A DNA stretch of 64,000 nt from CAVQCJ01 sp963711005 (GCA_963711005.1 CAVQCJ010000006.1:496001-560000), one strand, 5' to 3'; positions 27,201 through 34,154 are shown, numbered from the stretch's first letter. Numbers and translations: made by a program. Notes: generated by a model from the letters alone, not told the origin.

Positions 27201-27379
27201 GGCTCACCGTGCACATCGCGGCCAGGGTCAGCCAGCTGGCCGGGGCCGGAGACGTGCTGGTGTCGAGCACGGTCAAGGACCTCGTGGTCGGCGCCCCGAT
27301 CGACTTCGAGGACCGTGGGGAGCACGACCTCAAGGGCGTGCCGGGCTCGTGGCGGCTGTACGCCGTCGTCGGCGGCTGA
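24215..27379 (+). CDS. AAA ATPase/TPR-like protein with C-terminal class III adenylate/guanylate cyclase domain
   Basis: A 1054-residue multidomain signalling protein. Residues about 10-300 are a STAND-type AAA ATPase: Walker A FVGGEAGVGKSRLAGEA (Lys at 47) and Walker B AVLLIEDLHWADADSLRLL (about 148-166). Residues about 380-880 are helical repeats of the TPR type, likely a sensor or scaffold. From about 893 to the end is a class III cyclase domain: ILFTDIVGSTELAVSLGD with the metal Asp near 904, DTAGDGFLAAFD near 947, and LTVHIAARVSQLAGAGDVLV near 998. There His replaces the usual ribose-binding Asn and the transition-state Arg is kept. Mycobacterial proteins with these parts usually carry the cyclase first; here it is last. 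No partner gene is obvious. Confidence 0.87.
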   Translation: MQVHAAVCPVHVGRADEVRVLAESVSAVRADGHGRLLFVGGEAGVGKSRLAGEALRLASEAGLARLEGHCSPDASVAYACFVHAIRRRTRMLDPTQLGLLFDGPATWSAALLPEVAAQVGLPSTEPAAEDLFAAVWQLLARLAHPLGAVLLIEDLHWADADSLRLLRYLAGELEDLPVWMVCTYRTDELHRRHPLAELLADLGRERRYDEVLLAPLDREQVRTMVSAIFDGTDVGDEFSDAILARTGGNPFFVEELARALVERGDVYRSGDDWERRELAEIEMPLSVRETLLARARDMKPAAVQILQMAAVAADDLDPALLAEASGAGQDTVDDVVREALLLQLLVERRDDLRSGYSFRHALTREAFADELVGPDRRRVHRKLAEALVRLHPDDLDSVAASVADHFAAAADDEAAFDFAVRAARRAAEAFAADEADRRYDQALRLMGDSDVRRLDLLLEAARTSEVEEVTRLRGAFAQEARDLAVAQADPVAQAKALCVLEQASWLAGDSSNSVAALSEARDLVRGVDDYWDAWVLRRLTRVLVLRDRLEEAEALMPEALELAERSGNLSALSGLHGTRMMMEPYGPAFWTAHDDSVAAARAGLDLRAELNVTINSGYVALWCGDFDASGRWLRRALEVADRIAPNDRYTQAGYAWLLSLMGDYDEVDRMARPLRTQRIPTRVVALTARAERAQRSGIAEAAPIVDELWDLAIGTAEPQRSVPAASARARQLLLDDGIEAALPVFWAVLRGTLNWRNQGSHWPFAPDLAAALAAEGRVVELAAWVAEVDATTAADSNAHNLASGTLCRAYLASAMGDVEPARVAFAEALERYRAMPCPARVVEALIGVADLESRSGRPDAGAEAAAEALELAQRIGAAPLVALAERALERAQSRPVLATILFTDIVGSTELAVSLGDVGWGDVLERHNSIVRRELVRSGGREIDTAGDGFLAAFDTPAAGIRCARSISASLRDAEITVRAGLHTGECREIGGKLTGLTVHIAARVSQLAGAGDVLVSSTVKDLVVGAPIDFEDRGEHDLKGVPGSWRLYAVVGG

Positions 27380-27417
27380 CCGGCGGCGGGCATTCGACGG
27401 TGTCTCTGCCCACGCAG

Positions 27418-28185
27418 TCAGTCGGCGGCGGCGAAGAGCTCGGTCAGCTCCGCAGCGATGACGTCGTCGGCGGGACCGTGGCCCTGACCATCCAGCAGCC
27501 GCCACCGGGCGCCTGGGATCGCGGCGGCGATGGCTCGGGCACCGTCCTGCGCCCAAGCGGGGCTCGCGCCGCCGGCCAGGGCGAGGGTCGGCGCCCCGAT
27601 CTTCGCCAGCCGGTCGACGGGCGCGGACCCGCCGTTGCACAGCGTGATCTCGTACGGCAGCGTGTTGGCGAACGCCTGCATGTGCGGCCAGTACGGCCCG
27701 GCGGTGATGTGCGCGAGTGCCTGCGGCGGCGTGCCGACCAGGGTGAGGAACTGCTCGGCGGCCTCGGCCCGCCGACCGTCGGCGACCAGCCCGGCGAGCT
27801 GCGCCGCGAGCTCGGCCGTCGTCCCCTCCACATACGGCGGCTCGTAGACCGCCAGCGCGGCCATCGGAGCTCCATGGGCCGCTGCCTCGAGGACGAGCGC
27901 GCCGCCTGAGGAGTGGCCGAACGCGAACGCCGTGCCGCCGGCCGCCCCGATCACCGCGCCGAGGTCCTCGACCTCCCGCTCGACCGCGTACGGGCCCTTC
28001 TCGTCACTGCCGCCCCGGCCGCGCCGGTCGTACTCGTAGACCGTGAAGCTCGACCCGAGCGCCGCCGCCAGGGACTTGGTCGACGACCGGTCGCTGAACG
28101 CACCGACGACGAGCACCAGCGCCGGCCCGGCCCCGGACCGGTCGAACGCGATCGTCGTCCCGTCGGCGGACTGAACGGTCTCCAT
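27418..28185 (-). CDS. Alpha/beta hydrolase
   Basis: A 255-residue alpha/beta-hydrolase-fold protein. The nucleophile elbow is AFAFGHSSGGALVLEAAA (Ser in GHSSGG), the oxyanion region LVLVVGAFSDRSS, and the catalytic His is in LLDGQGHGPADD near the C-terminus. The acid is likely the Asp or Ala region before LALAGGASPAW. Substrate is unknown; such proteins are often annotated as esterases or hydrolases. ATG 28185 follows GGGAGGAACAGCC. It is convergent with the AAA-cyclase gene. Confidence 0.87.
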   Translation of the reverse strand: METVQSADGTTIAFDRSGAGPALVLVVGAFSDRSSTKSLAAALGSSFTVYEYDRRGRGGSDEKGPYAVEREVEDLGAVIGAAGGTAFAFGHSSGGALVLEAAAHGAPMAALAVYEPPYVEGTTAELAAQLAGLVADGRRAEAAEQFLTLVGTPPQALAHITAGPYWPHMQAFANTLPYEITLCNGGSAPVDRLAKIGAPTLALAGGASPAWAQDGARAIAAAIPGARWRLLDGQGHGPADDVIAAELTELFAAAD

Positions 28186-28241
28186 GGCTGTTCCTCCCGC
28201 CCAGGGGTCGCCGCCGGATGTCCCCGGCATGGGCCGACCGG

Positions 28242-28643
28242 CTAGGCGAAGTCGTAGGTCAGGGTCAGCGGCATGAACGGATAGTCGGCATGGGTGGACG
28301 AGCTGTGGCACGTGCCGGCGATGCCCACGAGCTCGCCGGTCGCCGAGCCGGGCACGATGGTGGACGTGCCCGACGCGGTGGTGCCGTCGTAGGTCCCGCT
28401 GCCGGTCAGCGTGATCGACCCCGTGCGACCGCCGTGCGCCACATCCAGGTGCATGACGTTGACGTAGTGACTGGTGCCGTCGGGGCGGTAGTACATCACC
28501 GACTCGACGGTGCCGCGGACGACCCCGTCGACCCCGTCCGTCAGCGTCACGGCGGCGCGGGTGATCTTGCTTCCGTCGTCGTACTCCGCAGCCGGCTGCT
28601 CGTCCCAGGCGGAGATCTTCAGACGCGTCGACACGGTGGTCAC
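28242..28643 (-). CDS. DUF3224 family protein
   Basis: A 133-residue protein of the DUF3224 group, a small beta-barrel family of unknown role. Typical parts are TRLKISAWDEQPAAEYDDGS, EESVMYYRPDGTSHYVNVMH-like strand pairs and the C-terminal GTCHSSSTHADYPFMPLTLT. It has no signal peptide. GTG 28643 is preceded by GGGTGCGAAAGC. The 98-bp gap to the hydrolase gene downstream and the independent start suggest a separate unit, but cotranscription is possible. Confidence 0.75.
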   Translation of the reverse strand: MTTVSTRLKISAWDEQPAAEYDDGSKITRAAVTLTDGVDGVVRGTVESVMYYRPDGTSHYVNVMHLDVAHGGRTGSITLTGSGTYDGTTASGTSTIVPGSATGELVGIAGTCHSSSTHADYPFMPLTLTYDFA

Positions 28644-28690
28644 GCTTTCGCACCCTAGGTTCGAGCGGTACCGGTGTCGAGTGTCGCGAC

Positions 28691-29896
28691 TCAGGTGCCG
28701 GTGGAGCGTGCGGCGGGAGCAGTCGACGGGTTCGCGGCCGGATCGCTCGGCTTTCCGTCGCGCAGGTCGAGCTCTTCCTCGCTGGGGATCTCGGCCTCGA
28801 CATCCTGTGCGTGGATGGTGTGCGTCATCGCCCAGCCGGCCCAGGCGGCGAACGCGAGCAGCACCGCGCCGACGCTGACCCACGCCAGCCCGGTGGGCAG
28901 CTGTGTCAGATGGAACATCAACCACGCGACCGCCGCGGCGGACGGGATCGTGAGGACCCACGCCAAGACCATCCGACCCACGACGTTCCAGTGCGCCCCG
29001 CGGTGCGAGCCCACGCCGGCGCCGACGATCGACGATGCGGCGGCGTGGGTGGTGGAGATGGGCATGCCGACGGCTGTCGCGCCGAAGATCGCTGCAGAGG
29101 CGCCGACGTTGGCCGCGACCCCGGAGCTGGCGTGCAGGGTCGTGATCTTCAGGGCCAGGGTCTCGATGATCTTCCAACCGCCCCACAGTGTGCCCAGGGC
29201 GATGGCCGAGTACGCCGAGAGGGCCACCCACTCCGGGATCTCCACCGTCTTGCCGTCCGCCGCCATCTGGGTGTGGCCGGTGGCCAGCAGGAGCGCCGCG
29301 ATCACGCCCATCGTCTTCTGGGCGTCGTTAGCGCCGTGCCCGAACGAGACAGCCCCGGCCGACACCAGCTGGAGGCCCTTGAAGACGGGGTGCTCGTCAC
29401 GCATCCGGAACAGCTTCTGCGCACCTGCGACGAGGAACATGGCCACCAGAGCGATCGTGAACGCCACCGCCGGAGACGCGATGATGCCGATCACCGCCTT
29501 GCTCACGGCGTCCCAGGAGATGGCAGCCACTCCACCGGCTGCCAGGCCGGCGCCGACGAGCCCACCGATGATCGCGTGGCTGGAGGACGACGGCAGGCCC
29601 ATGTACCAGGTGACGTAGTTCCACGCGATCGCGGAGAACAGGGCCGCGAACACCAGGGCCGCAGTCCCGTACTGGGGCTTGACCGTCTTGGCCACGGTGT
29701 TGGCGACCGCCGTGCCGATGAGGAAATAGGCCGCGAAGTTGAAGAATGCCGAGAAGGCCGGCGCCCATCGGGCCGGGAGGGCCCGGGTCGCCACGACCGT
29801 CGCGACCGAGTTGGCGGCGTCGTGGAAGCCGTTCGTGAAGTCGAAGACGAGCGCCAGGGCGACCAAGGCGATGACCGTGACGAGGAGCAGATCCAC
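28691..29896 (-). CDS. Low-affinity inorganic phosphate transporter, Pit family
   Basis: A 401-residue proton-coupled phosphate permease. The Pit signature GFHDAANSVATVVATRAL occurs near the N-terminus and is repeated in the second half as FGHGANDAQKTMGVIAALLL, which reflects the internal duplication of the family. About ten hydrophobic segments are visible, and WYMGLPSSSSHAIIGGLVGA is characteristic. The C-terminal 40 residues are polar and acidic (EAEIPSEEELDLRDG). A small gene of unknown function at 30017 lies upstream on the same strand and may be cotranscribed. Confidence 0.93.
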   Translation of the reverse strand: MDLLLVTVIALVALALVFDFTNGFHDAANSVATVVATRALPARWAPAFSAFFNFAAYFLIGTAVANTVAKTVKPQYGTAALVFAALFSAIAWNYVTWYMGLPSSSSHAIIGGLVGAGLAAGGVAAISWDAVSKAVIGIIASPAVAFTIALVAMFLVAGAQKLFRMRDEHPVFKGLQLVSAGAVSFGHGANDAQKTMGVIAALLLATGHTQMAADGKTVEIPEWVALSAYSAIALGTLWGGWKIIETLALKITTLHASSGVAANVGASAAIFGATAVGMPISTTHAAASSIVGAGVGSHRGAHWNVVGRMVLAWVLTIPSAAAVAWLMFHLTQLPTGLAWVSVGAVLLAFAAWAGWAMTHTIHAQDVEAEIPSEEELDLRDGKPSDPAANPSTAPAARSTGT

Positions 29897-30016
29897 CCCC
29901 GGGGTTCCCTTCTGCTCGGACCGTCGACTTGATGACCCGAAGGTTACGGGCAGGAGAAGCGTGCCTGAACTCGGGACCCCGCGAAGCGAAACCGGGCAAA
30001 CAGGGCCGATCAGCCG

Positions 30017-30292
30017 CTAGGCCGCCTGCGTCTTGGCCGGCGGTTCCCCCTCGAAGGAGTACATCGCCAGCAGCAGCACCTGGCGGTCCGGGCGGAGCAG
30101 GCGCTCGAGTGCGGTCACGATGCCGGCGGCAGGCGTCGGCCTCAGGACCTCCGCGGAGTCGGAGCCCCCCAGCACGTCCGCCACGGTGAGCGGCCAGGCG
30201 TCGAGGACGCCGAGGAGCGGGTCCTCCTCGGGCCGCAGGAGGCGCGTCAGGGCACAGGTCACGCCGCCTCCGACCGATACGGCAGTCAGCAT
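30017..30292 (-). CDS. Small hypothetical protein upstream of the phosphate transporter
   Basis: A 91-residue soluble protein. It begins MLTAVSVGGGVTCALTRLLR and contains an internal duplication: ALTRLLRPEEDPLL near the start and ALERLLRPDRQVLL near the end share ALxRLLRPxxxxLL. No known domain is recognised. ATG 30292 has an excellent Shine-Dalgarno, GGAAGGAGG, about 6 nt upstream; the GTG just before it is a worse choice. The protein lies about 120 bp before the Pit gene on the same strand, so a role in phosphate uptake is possible but unproven. Confidence 0.7.
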   Translation of the reverse strand: MLTAVSVGGGVTCALTRLLRPEEDPLLGVLDAWPLTVADVLGGSDSAEVLRPTPAAGIVTALERLLRPDRQVLLLAMYSFEGEPPAKTQAA

Positions 30293-30340
30293 CACCGACC
30301 TCCTTCCGTCGCCCGACCCATGGTTCCGGCCCGGTCAGGG

Positions 30341-30357
30341 CTGGTCGCCGCGACCAG
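30341..30357. terminator. Small hairpin, possible terminator
   Basis: CTGGTCG, CCG loop, CGACCAG, followed by TTT on the plus strand. It lies between the end of the Cys-Cys membrane gene (30438) and the start of the 91-aa gene (30292), so a terminator role on the minus strand is conceivable, but the T-rich tail is on the other strand. Confidence 0.3.
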
Positions 30358-30437
30358 TTTCCCACGTACTGAGCCAGGTATGAAGGCATCGCTGGATGCT
30401 GAACCCGCCACCTGGTCCGGATCCCCGCTGCCTGGCC

Positions 30438-30704
30438 TCACGACCGAAGCGTCGGCGACGGAAGGTCCTGGCTCGTCGATGCGCCCGGGCACGTTGGCGC
30501 TCGTCGGCCACGCCGCAGCAACCACGCCGCGCTGAGGCTGCCGGCAGCGACCACGGCCAGCAGCGGTATCCACGGCGCGGCCAAGGCCGAGAGGACGCCC
30601 ACGCCGGCGAGCAACGCGACGAGAGGACCCGCACAACACGCGGCGCAGGCAACGAGCACTGCCGCCCCCGCACCCATCGGGGCAACACCTTCGCGGCGTG
30701 TCAC
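30438..30704 (-). CDS. Small membrane protein with Cys-Cys motif, coupled to MerR
   Basis: An 88-residue protein with two hydrophobic segments: GAGAAVLVACAACCAGPLVA (about 11-30) and WIPLLAVVAAGSLSAAWLL (about 45-63). The first holds CAACC, the kind of vicinal Cys pair found in MerT/MerC-type mercury carriers. A third Cys sits in the polar tail (PTCPGAST). Its ATG overlaps the stop of the MerR reading frame by four bases (ATGA), so both are one unit. Transport of a thiophilic metal is a reasonable inference only; no mercuric reductase or copper ATPase is nearby. Confidence 0.65.
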   Translation of the reverse strand: MTRREGVAPMGAGAAVLVACAACCAGPLVALLAGVGVLSALAAPWIPLLAVVAAGSLSAAWLLRRGRRAPTCPGASTSQDLPSPTLRS

Positions 30705-31484
30705 TCGGGCAGTCCGAACATGCCGTGCACAACAGTTGCGGCTTCGGGCGGGGCGGTGACGTCCAGTCCGACCCAGTCACTGCCGGGTCGGACTGCGAAA
30801 GCGAAGAAGGAGCAGCAGGCCTGTTCTTGGGCCGCCAGCTCAGCCAGCTGCCCGGCGAACCCGGGGGCGGGCCGGAAGTACAGCCGGAGGCCGCCGTCGA
30901 TGGCCTGGCGCCGCACCACCTTCGCCAGAACGGTCCGCCAGGCCTCCAGCCGGGCCGGCTGCGCTGCGGCTTCGAGGGTGCACACGACCGGCACCGTGTC
31001 GAGCAGCTCGTCGGCCGGGCCCACCGATGACTGCCCGGGGGTCGCGCTGAAGCTGACAACCGGCGAACCCGGTGGCTCGTCCGCGCGAGGGGTTGCGCAG
31101 CCGCAGCCCTCGATGCAGGCGCCTTCGGGCGCGGGACCGTCGAGCTCGTCGAGGGCGTCGGACAGCTGGGCCGCGAACGCGGTCAGCTCGGCCATGCGCC
31201 CGGCGACCTGGGTGGACTTGTCCGCGACCTGCGAGCGCAGTCGGTCGCGTACGTGCGAGCACAGGCCGTCCTCCCACTCCGTGACGAGATCGCGTATCTC
31301 GCCCAGCGGCAGGCCCAGCTGCTTGGCTCGTTCGATGAACCGCAGCCGCAGCACGGCCCGACCGTCATACAGCCGGGGTCCGGTCCGCCGCGGTCAGCAG
31401 CCCTACCCGCTCGTAGTAGCGCAGCGCGGACGGACTGAAGCCACTCCGGGTGGCGAGCTCCGAGATCAACAATGTGTCGGGCAT
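30701..31484 (-). pseudogene. MerR family regulator, disrupted by an apparent 11-nt deletion
   Basis: The N-terminal frame encodes the winged-helix start (LISELATRSGFSPSALRYYE, then RVGLLTAADRTPAV and a stop at 31365). The rest continues in another frame as LYDGRAVLRLRFIERAKQLG and so on. The junction reads ACCCCGGCTGTAT; the family expects RTPAGYRLYD, which is restored by adding 11 nt between short CCGG repeats, as if lost by slippage. The C-terminal part has a Cys-rich loop (CIEGCGCATP) and a distinctive domain ending EQACCSFFAFAVRPGSDWVG, suggesting a metal or thiol sensor. It starts with ATG 31484, six bases from its own -10. An ordinary gene split by sequencing error cannot be fully excluded, but one base would not repair it. 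Confidence 0.8.
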
Positions 31485-31490
31485 GCGGGG

Positions 31491-31522
31491 ACGGTAGACC
31501 TTCAACCCGACTTCAAGGTCAA
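31491..31522 (-). promoter_or_regulatory. MerR-type promoter with dyad and 20-bp spacer
   Basis: On the minus strand TTGACC (-35, 31517-31522) and TACCGT (-10, 31491-31496) are separated by 20 bp. GACCTT and AAGGTC form a dyad inside this spacer (31497-31520). Overlong spacers with a dyad between the boxes are the hallmark of promoters remodelled by MerR proteins, and this sequence resembles copper/mercury examples. The -10 ends 6 nt before ATG 31484, so the mRNA is leaderless. Confidence 0.7.
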
Positions 31523-31542
31523 GCGACTGTCGCTCCGTCGGG

Positions 31543-32313
31543 TCAGAGCGGAAGGGATCGCTCCGGTTCTCCCCCGGTCCACGGCGGCTGCATCCGGACG
31601 AGGTGGTCGGTACCGACGAACGCTTCGTGCAGCCCGGCCGGCATCCCCTCGAACGGCGAGGTCTGGCTCGCGTGGGCGGCACCGGCCCGGGCGCGCAGCT
31701 CCATGTACGGCCGGCTGTCGAGGATCGTCGTGACCTCTTCGATCGGACGGCCTGGCGGGACCTCCGGCTCAGCCAGGTGCTCGGTGTCCGGCCGGACCAG
31801 GGCCAGCTGCGCGAACCACTGCTCGAGCACCGGCCGCGGCACGCACCAGACGTACGCGGTCACCTCCGGCCGGTCCTGGACGGCGGCGAGCGTGGCGGCG
31901 CCGATCCGGTCGTGGTCGCGGTGGCCGTCGGACGTGACCGGGTCCAATGTGACGACCACCGAGGGCCGGACCTCGTCGACGACCCGGCGTACGGCGTCGA
32001 CGACTTCGGCCTCGGGGGCGCCGGCCAGCGAATCGGGCGGTGCGGCGCCTCGCATGCCGGAGTCGGCGAAGCCCAGCAGCACGTGGCGGGACACGCCGAG
32101 GATGTCCCCGGCCGCGTGGAGCTCGGCCTCGCGCAGGTCGCCCAGGCTCTGGCCCGCGGCCGGCTCGACCACGCTCTCGCCCGCCTCTCCCCGAGTGGCG
32201 CAGCACACGACGACCTCGGCCCCGCGGTCGACCGCTGCCGCGATCACCGAGCCGAGCCCGAACGTCTCGTCGTCGGGGTGCGCGACCACGACGAGGACCC
32301 GAGGGCGGTCCAT
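31543..32313 (-). CDS. PIG-L family deacetylase
   Basis: A 256-residue zinc-dependent N-acetyl deacetylase of the LmbE/PIG-L family. Metal-binding motif 1 is VVAHPDDETFGLGSVIAAA (HPDDE near residues 11-15), and motif 2 is SDGHRDHDRIG (HxxH with Asp). In actinobacteria this family includes MshB and Mca of mycothiol metabolism, and many uncharacterised members acting on GlcNAc conjugates; this one is not diagnostic for either. ATG 32313 has TACGGT 8 nt upstream. It lies upstream of merR on the same strand with a 58-bp gap. Confidence 0.85.
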   Translation of the reverse strand: MDRPRVLVVVAHPDDETFGLGSVIAAAVDRGAEVVVCCATRGEAGESVVEPAAGQSLGDLREAELHAAGDILGVSRHVLLGFADSGMRGAAPPDSLAGAPEAEVVDAVRRVVDEVRPSVVVTLDPVTSDGHRDHDRIGAATLAAVQDRPEVTAYVWCVPRPVLEQWFAQLALVRPDTEHLAEPEVPPGRPIEEVTTILDSRPYMELRARAGAAHASQTSPFEGMPAGLHEAFVGTDHLVRMQPPWTGGEPERSLPL

Positions 32314-32321
32314 GGGCCGAC

Positions 32322-32327
32322 ACCGTA
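32322..32327 (-). promoter_or_regulatory. Putative -10 element (TACGGT), leaderless
   Basis: TACGGT on the minus strand lies 8 nt before ATG 32313. Confidence 0.35.
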
Positions 32328-32356
32328 CAGTCCGCGAGAGTCCGCGCAGCCGGACC

Positions 32357-33955
32357 TCAGGCGAGCGCGACCAGATCTGCGTAGTCCTCGGTCCACAGGT
32401 CCTCGACACCGTCTGGCAGAAGTACCACCCGCTCGGGCTGCAGGGCGTCGACGGCGCCCTCGTCGTGCGTGACCAGCACGACGGCGCCTTTGTACCCGTG
32501 CAGCGCGGCGAGCACCTCCTGACGGCTGGCCGGGTCGAGGTTGTTGGTCGGCTCGTCGAGCAGCAGGACGTTCGCGCTCGACACCACGAGCGTGGCGAGC
32601 GCGAGCCGGGTCTTCTCTCCCCCGGACAGCACCGACGCCGGCTTGTCGACGTCGTCGCCGGAGAACAGGAAGCTGCCCAGGATCCGGCGGTGCTCGACCT
32701 CGGCCAGGTCGGGCGCGGCCGACGCCATGTTCTCCAGGACGGTGCGCGCGGTGTCGAGGGTCTCGTGCTCCTGCGCGTAGTAGCCCAAGCGCAGGCCGTG
32801 TCCGGGCTCGACCGCGCCGGTGTCCGCGTTCTCGATCCCGGCGAGGATGCGCAGCAGGGTCGTCTTGCCGGCGCCGTTGAGACCGAGCACGACCACCCGC
32901 GAGCCGCGGTCGATAGCGAGGTCGACGTCGGTGAAGACCTCCAGCGACCCATAGGACTTCGACAGCCCCGCCGCGGTGAGGGGGGTGCGCCCGGACGGCG
33001 CCGGGTCCGGGAACCGCAGCTTGGCCACGCGGTCCGAGCGCCGGGTGGTCTCCAGCCCGGCGACCAGTCGCTCGGCGCGGCGGTCCATGTTCTGCGCGGC
33101 TTTGGCCTTGGTGGCCTTGTACCGCATGCGGTCGGCCTGGGCCCGCAAGGCGGCGGCCTGCTTCTCGGCGTTGGTCCGCTCCCGGCGGCGCCGCCGCTCG
33201 TCGGCCTCACGCTGTTCCAGGTAGGCCTTCCAGCCAACGTTGTACAGGTCCAGCTCGGCCCGGTTCGCGTCGAGGTGGAAGACGCGGTTGACACAGGCCT
33301 CGAGCAGTCCGACGTCGTGGCTGATCACCACCAGGCCGCCTTTGTGCGTGCGCAGGAACTCGCGAAGCCAGACGATGGAGTCGGCGTCCAGGTGGTTGGT
33401 CGGCTCGTCCAGCAACAGGGTCTGGGAGTCGCCGAACAGGATGCGGGCCAGCTCGACCCGGCGCCGCTGACCGCCGGAGAGCGTGAGCAGCTGCTGGCCG
33501 AGAACACGGTCCGGCAGCCCGAGCGAGGCACAGATCTGCGCGGCCTCGGACTCGGCGGCGTAGCCGCCGGCCGCAGCCAGCCGTTCCTGCAGGTGCGCGT
33601 AACGCCGCATGGCCCGGTCGGCCGTCGCCGGGTCGGCGCTGGCCATCTCGCCCTCGGTCTGGCGCAACGACGCGACCACCTCGTCGAGGCCGCGGGCGGA
33701 CAGGATCCGGTCCCTGGCGAGCTGCTCGAGGTCCCCGGTGCGCGGGTCCTGCGGCAGGTAGCCGACAGTGCCGGACCTGGTCACGCTGCCCTGGGCCGGC
33801 TGGCCTTCTCCGGCCAGGACCCGGGTGAGCGTGGTCTTGCCCGCGCCGTTGCGGCCGACCAGCCCGACGCGGTCGCCCGGGCCGACCCGGAAGGTCGCGG
33901 CGGACAGCAGCACGCGGGCCCCCGCGCGAAGCTCGACGGCACTGCTGGTGATCAC
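32357..33955 (-). CDS. ABC-F family ATP-binding protein
   Basis: A 532-residue protein with two ABC cassettes and no membrane segment. Cassette 1 has Walker A VGLVGRNGAGKTTLTRVLAG (about 31-50) and signature LLTLSGGQRRRVELARILFG. Cassette 2 has VVLGLNGAGKTTLLRIL and VLSGGEKTRLALATL, with Walker B VLLLDEPTNNLDPASRQ. The linker between is Arg/Lys/Glu-rich (EADERRRRRERTNAEKQAAA), as expected for the tRNA-contacting P-site motif of ABC-F proteins. These bind the ribosomal E site, and act either in translation quality control (Uup/EttA-like) or in antibiotic protection; which one applies is undecided. GTG 33955 overlaps the stop of a short upstream ORF by four bases. Confidence 0.9.
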   Translation of the reverse strand: MITSSAVELRAGARVLLSAATFRVGPGDRVGLVGRNGAGKTTLTRVLAGEGQPAQGSVTRSGTVGYLPQDPRTGDLEQLARDRILSARGLDEVVASLRQTEGEMASADPATADRAMRRYAHLQERLAAAGGYAAESEAAQICASLGLPDRVLGQQLLTLSGGQRRRVELARILFGDSQTLLLDEPTNHLDADSIVWLREFLRTHKGGLVVISHDVGLLEACVNRVFHLDANRAELDLYNVGWKAYLEQREADERRRRRERTNAEKQAAALRAQADRMRYKATKAKAAQNMDRRAERLVAGLETTRRSDRVAKLRFPDPAPSGRTPLTAAGLSKSYGSLEVFTDVDLAIDRGSRVVVLGLNGAGKTTLLRILAGIENADTGAVEPGHGLRLGYYAQEHETLDTARTVLENMASAAPDLAEVEHRRILGSFLFSGDDVDKPASVLSGGEKTRLALATLVVSSANVLLLDEPTNNLDPASRQEVLAALHGYKGAVVLVTHDEGAVDALQPERVVLLPDGVEDLWTEDYADLVALA

Positions 33956-34047
33956 GGGTCGGTACCTCTCCGGGACGGCGGTGACGCTGGACGCTGGCTG
34001 CGAGGGTTCGCGGGCGTCGCTCGGTCAGGGCGCGGAGCAGGGCACAT
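33952..34047 (-). CDS. Possible Pro-rich leader peptide (uORF) of the ABC-F gene
   Basis: A 31-codon open frame, MCPAPRPDRATPANPRSQRP ASPPSRRGTDP, whose TGA overlaps the ABC-F GTG by four bases (GTGA). It begins 4 nt after the -10 TACAGT (34052-34057), closer than the usual 6. Nine of 31 residues are Pro and six are Arg. Leader peptides are common controls for ABC-F genes, but a Pro/Arg-rich peptide can also arise by chance in such GC-rich DNA. Treat as a hypothesis. Confidence 0.3.
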   Translation of the reverse strand: MCPAPRPDRATPANPRSQRPASPPSRRGTDP

Positions 34048-34051
34048 GGCC

Positions 34052-34082
34052 ACTGTACGGGCCGACGCCGTACAGGCTTCAA
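34052..34082 (-). promoter_or_regulatory. ABC-F promoter with internal dyad and 19-bp spacer
   Basis: On the minus strand TTGAAG (34077-34082) and TACAGT (34052-34057) are separated by 19 bp. CTGTACGG and CCGTACAG (34053-34060 and 34068-34075) form an 8-bp dyad with a 7-bp centre within that interval, and a further copy of GTACGG occurs at 34085-34090 on the plus strand. This is an operator-like arrangement; the regulator is unknown. Confidence 0.5.
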
Positions 34083-34142
34083 CAGTACGGGCTGTCACCG
34101 ATTCGTTGCCGGATCGTTCCCCACCGCCGACCGGTCCGGGAC

Positions 34143-34148
34143 CAGGCT
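34143..34148 (+). promoter_or_regulatory. Putative -10 element (CAGGCT), leaderless
   Basis: CAGGCT ends 6 nt before ATG 34155. Confidence 0.3.
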
Positions 34149-34154
34149 GGACGG

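Noticed and set aside
24536..27640. A 1034-codon minus-strand open frame opposite the AAA-cyclase gene
   Set aside because: It is a shadow of the plus-strand gene. The peptide is Arg/Gly/Val-rich without domains, and the plus-strand product has intact Walker and cyclase motifs.
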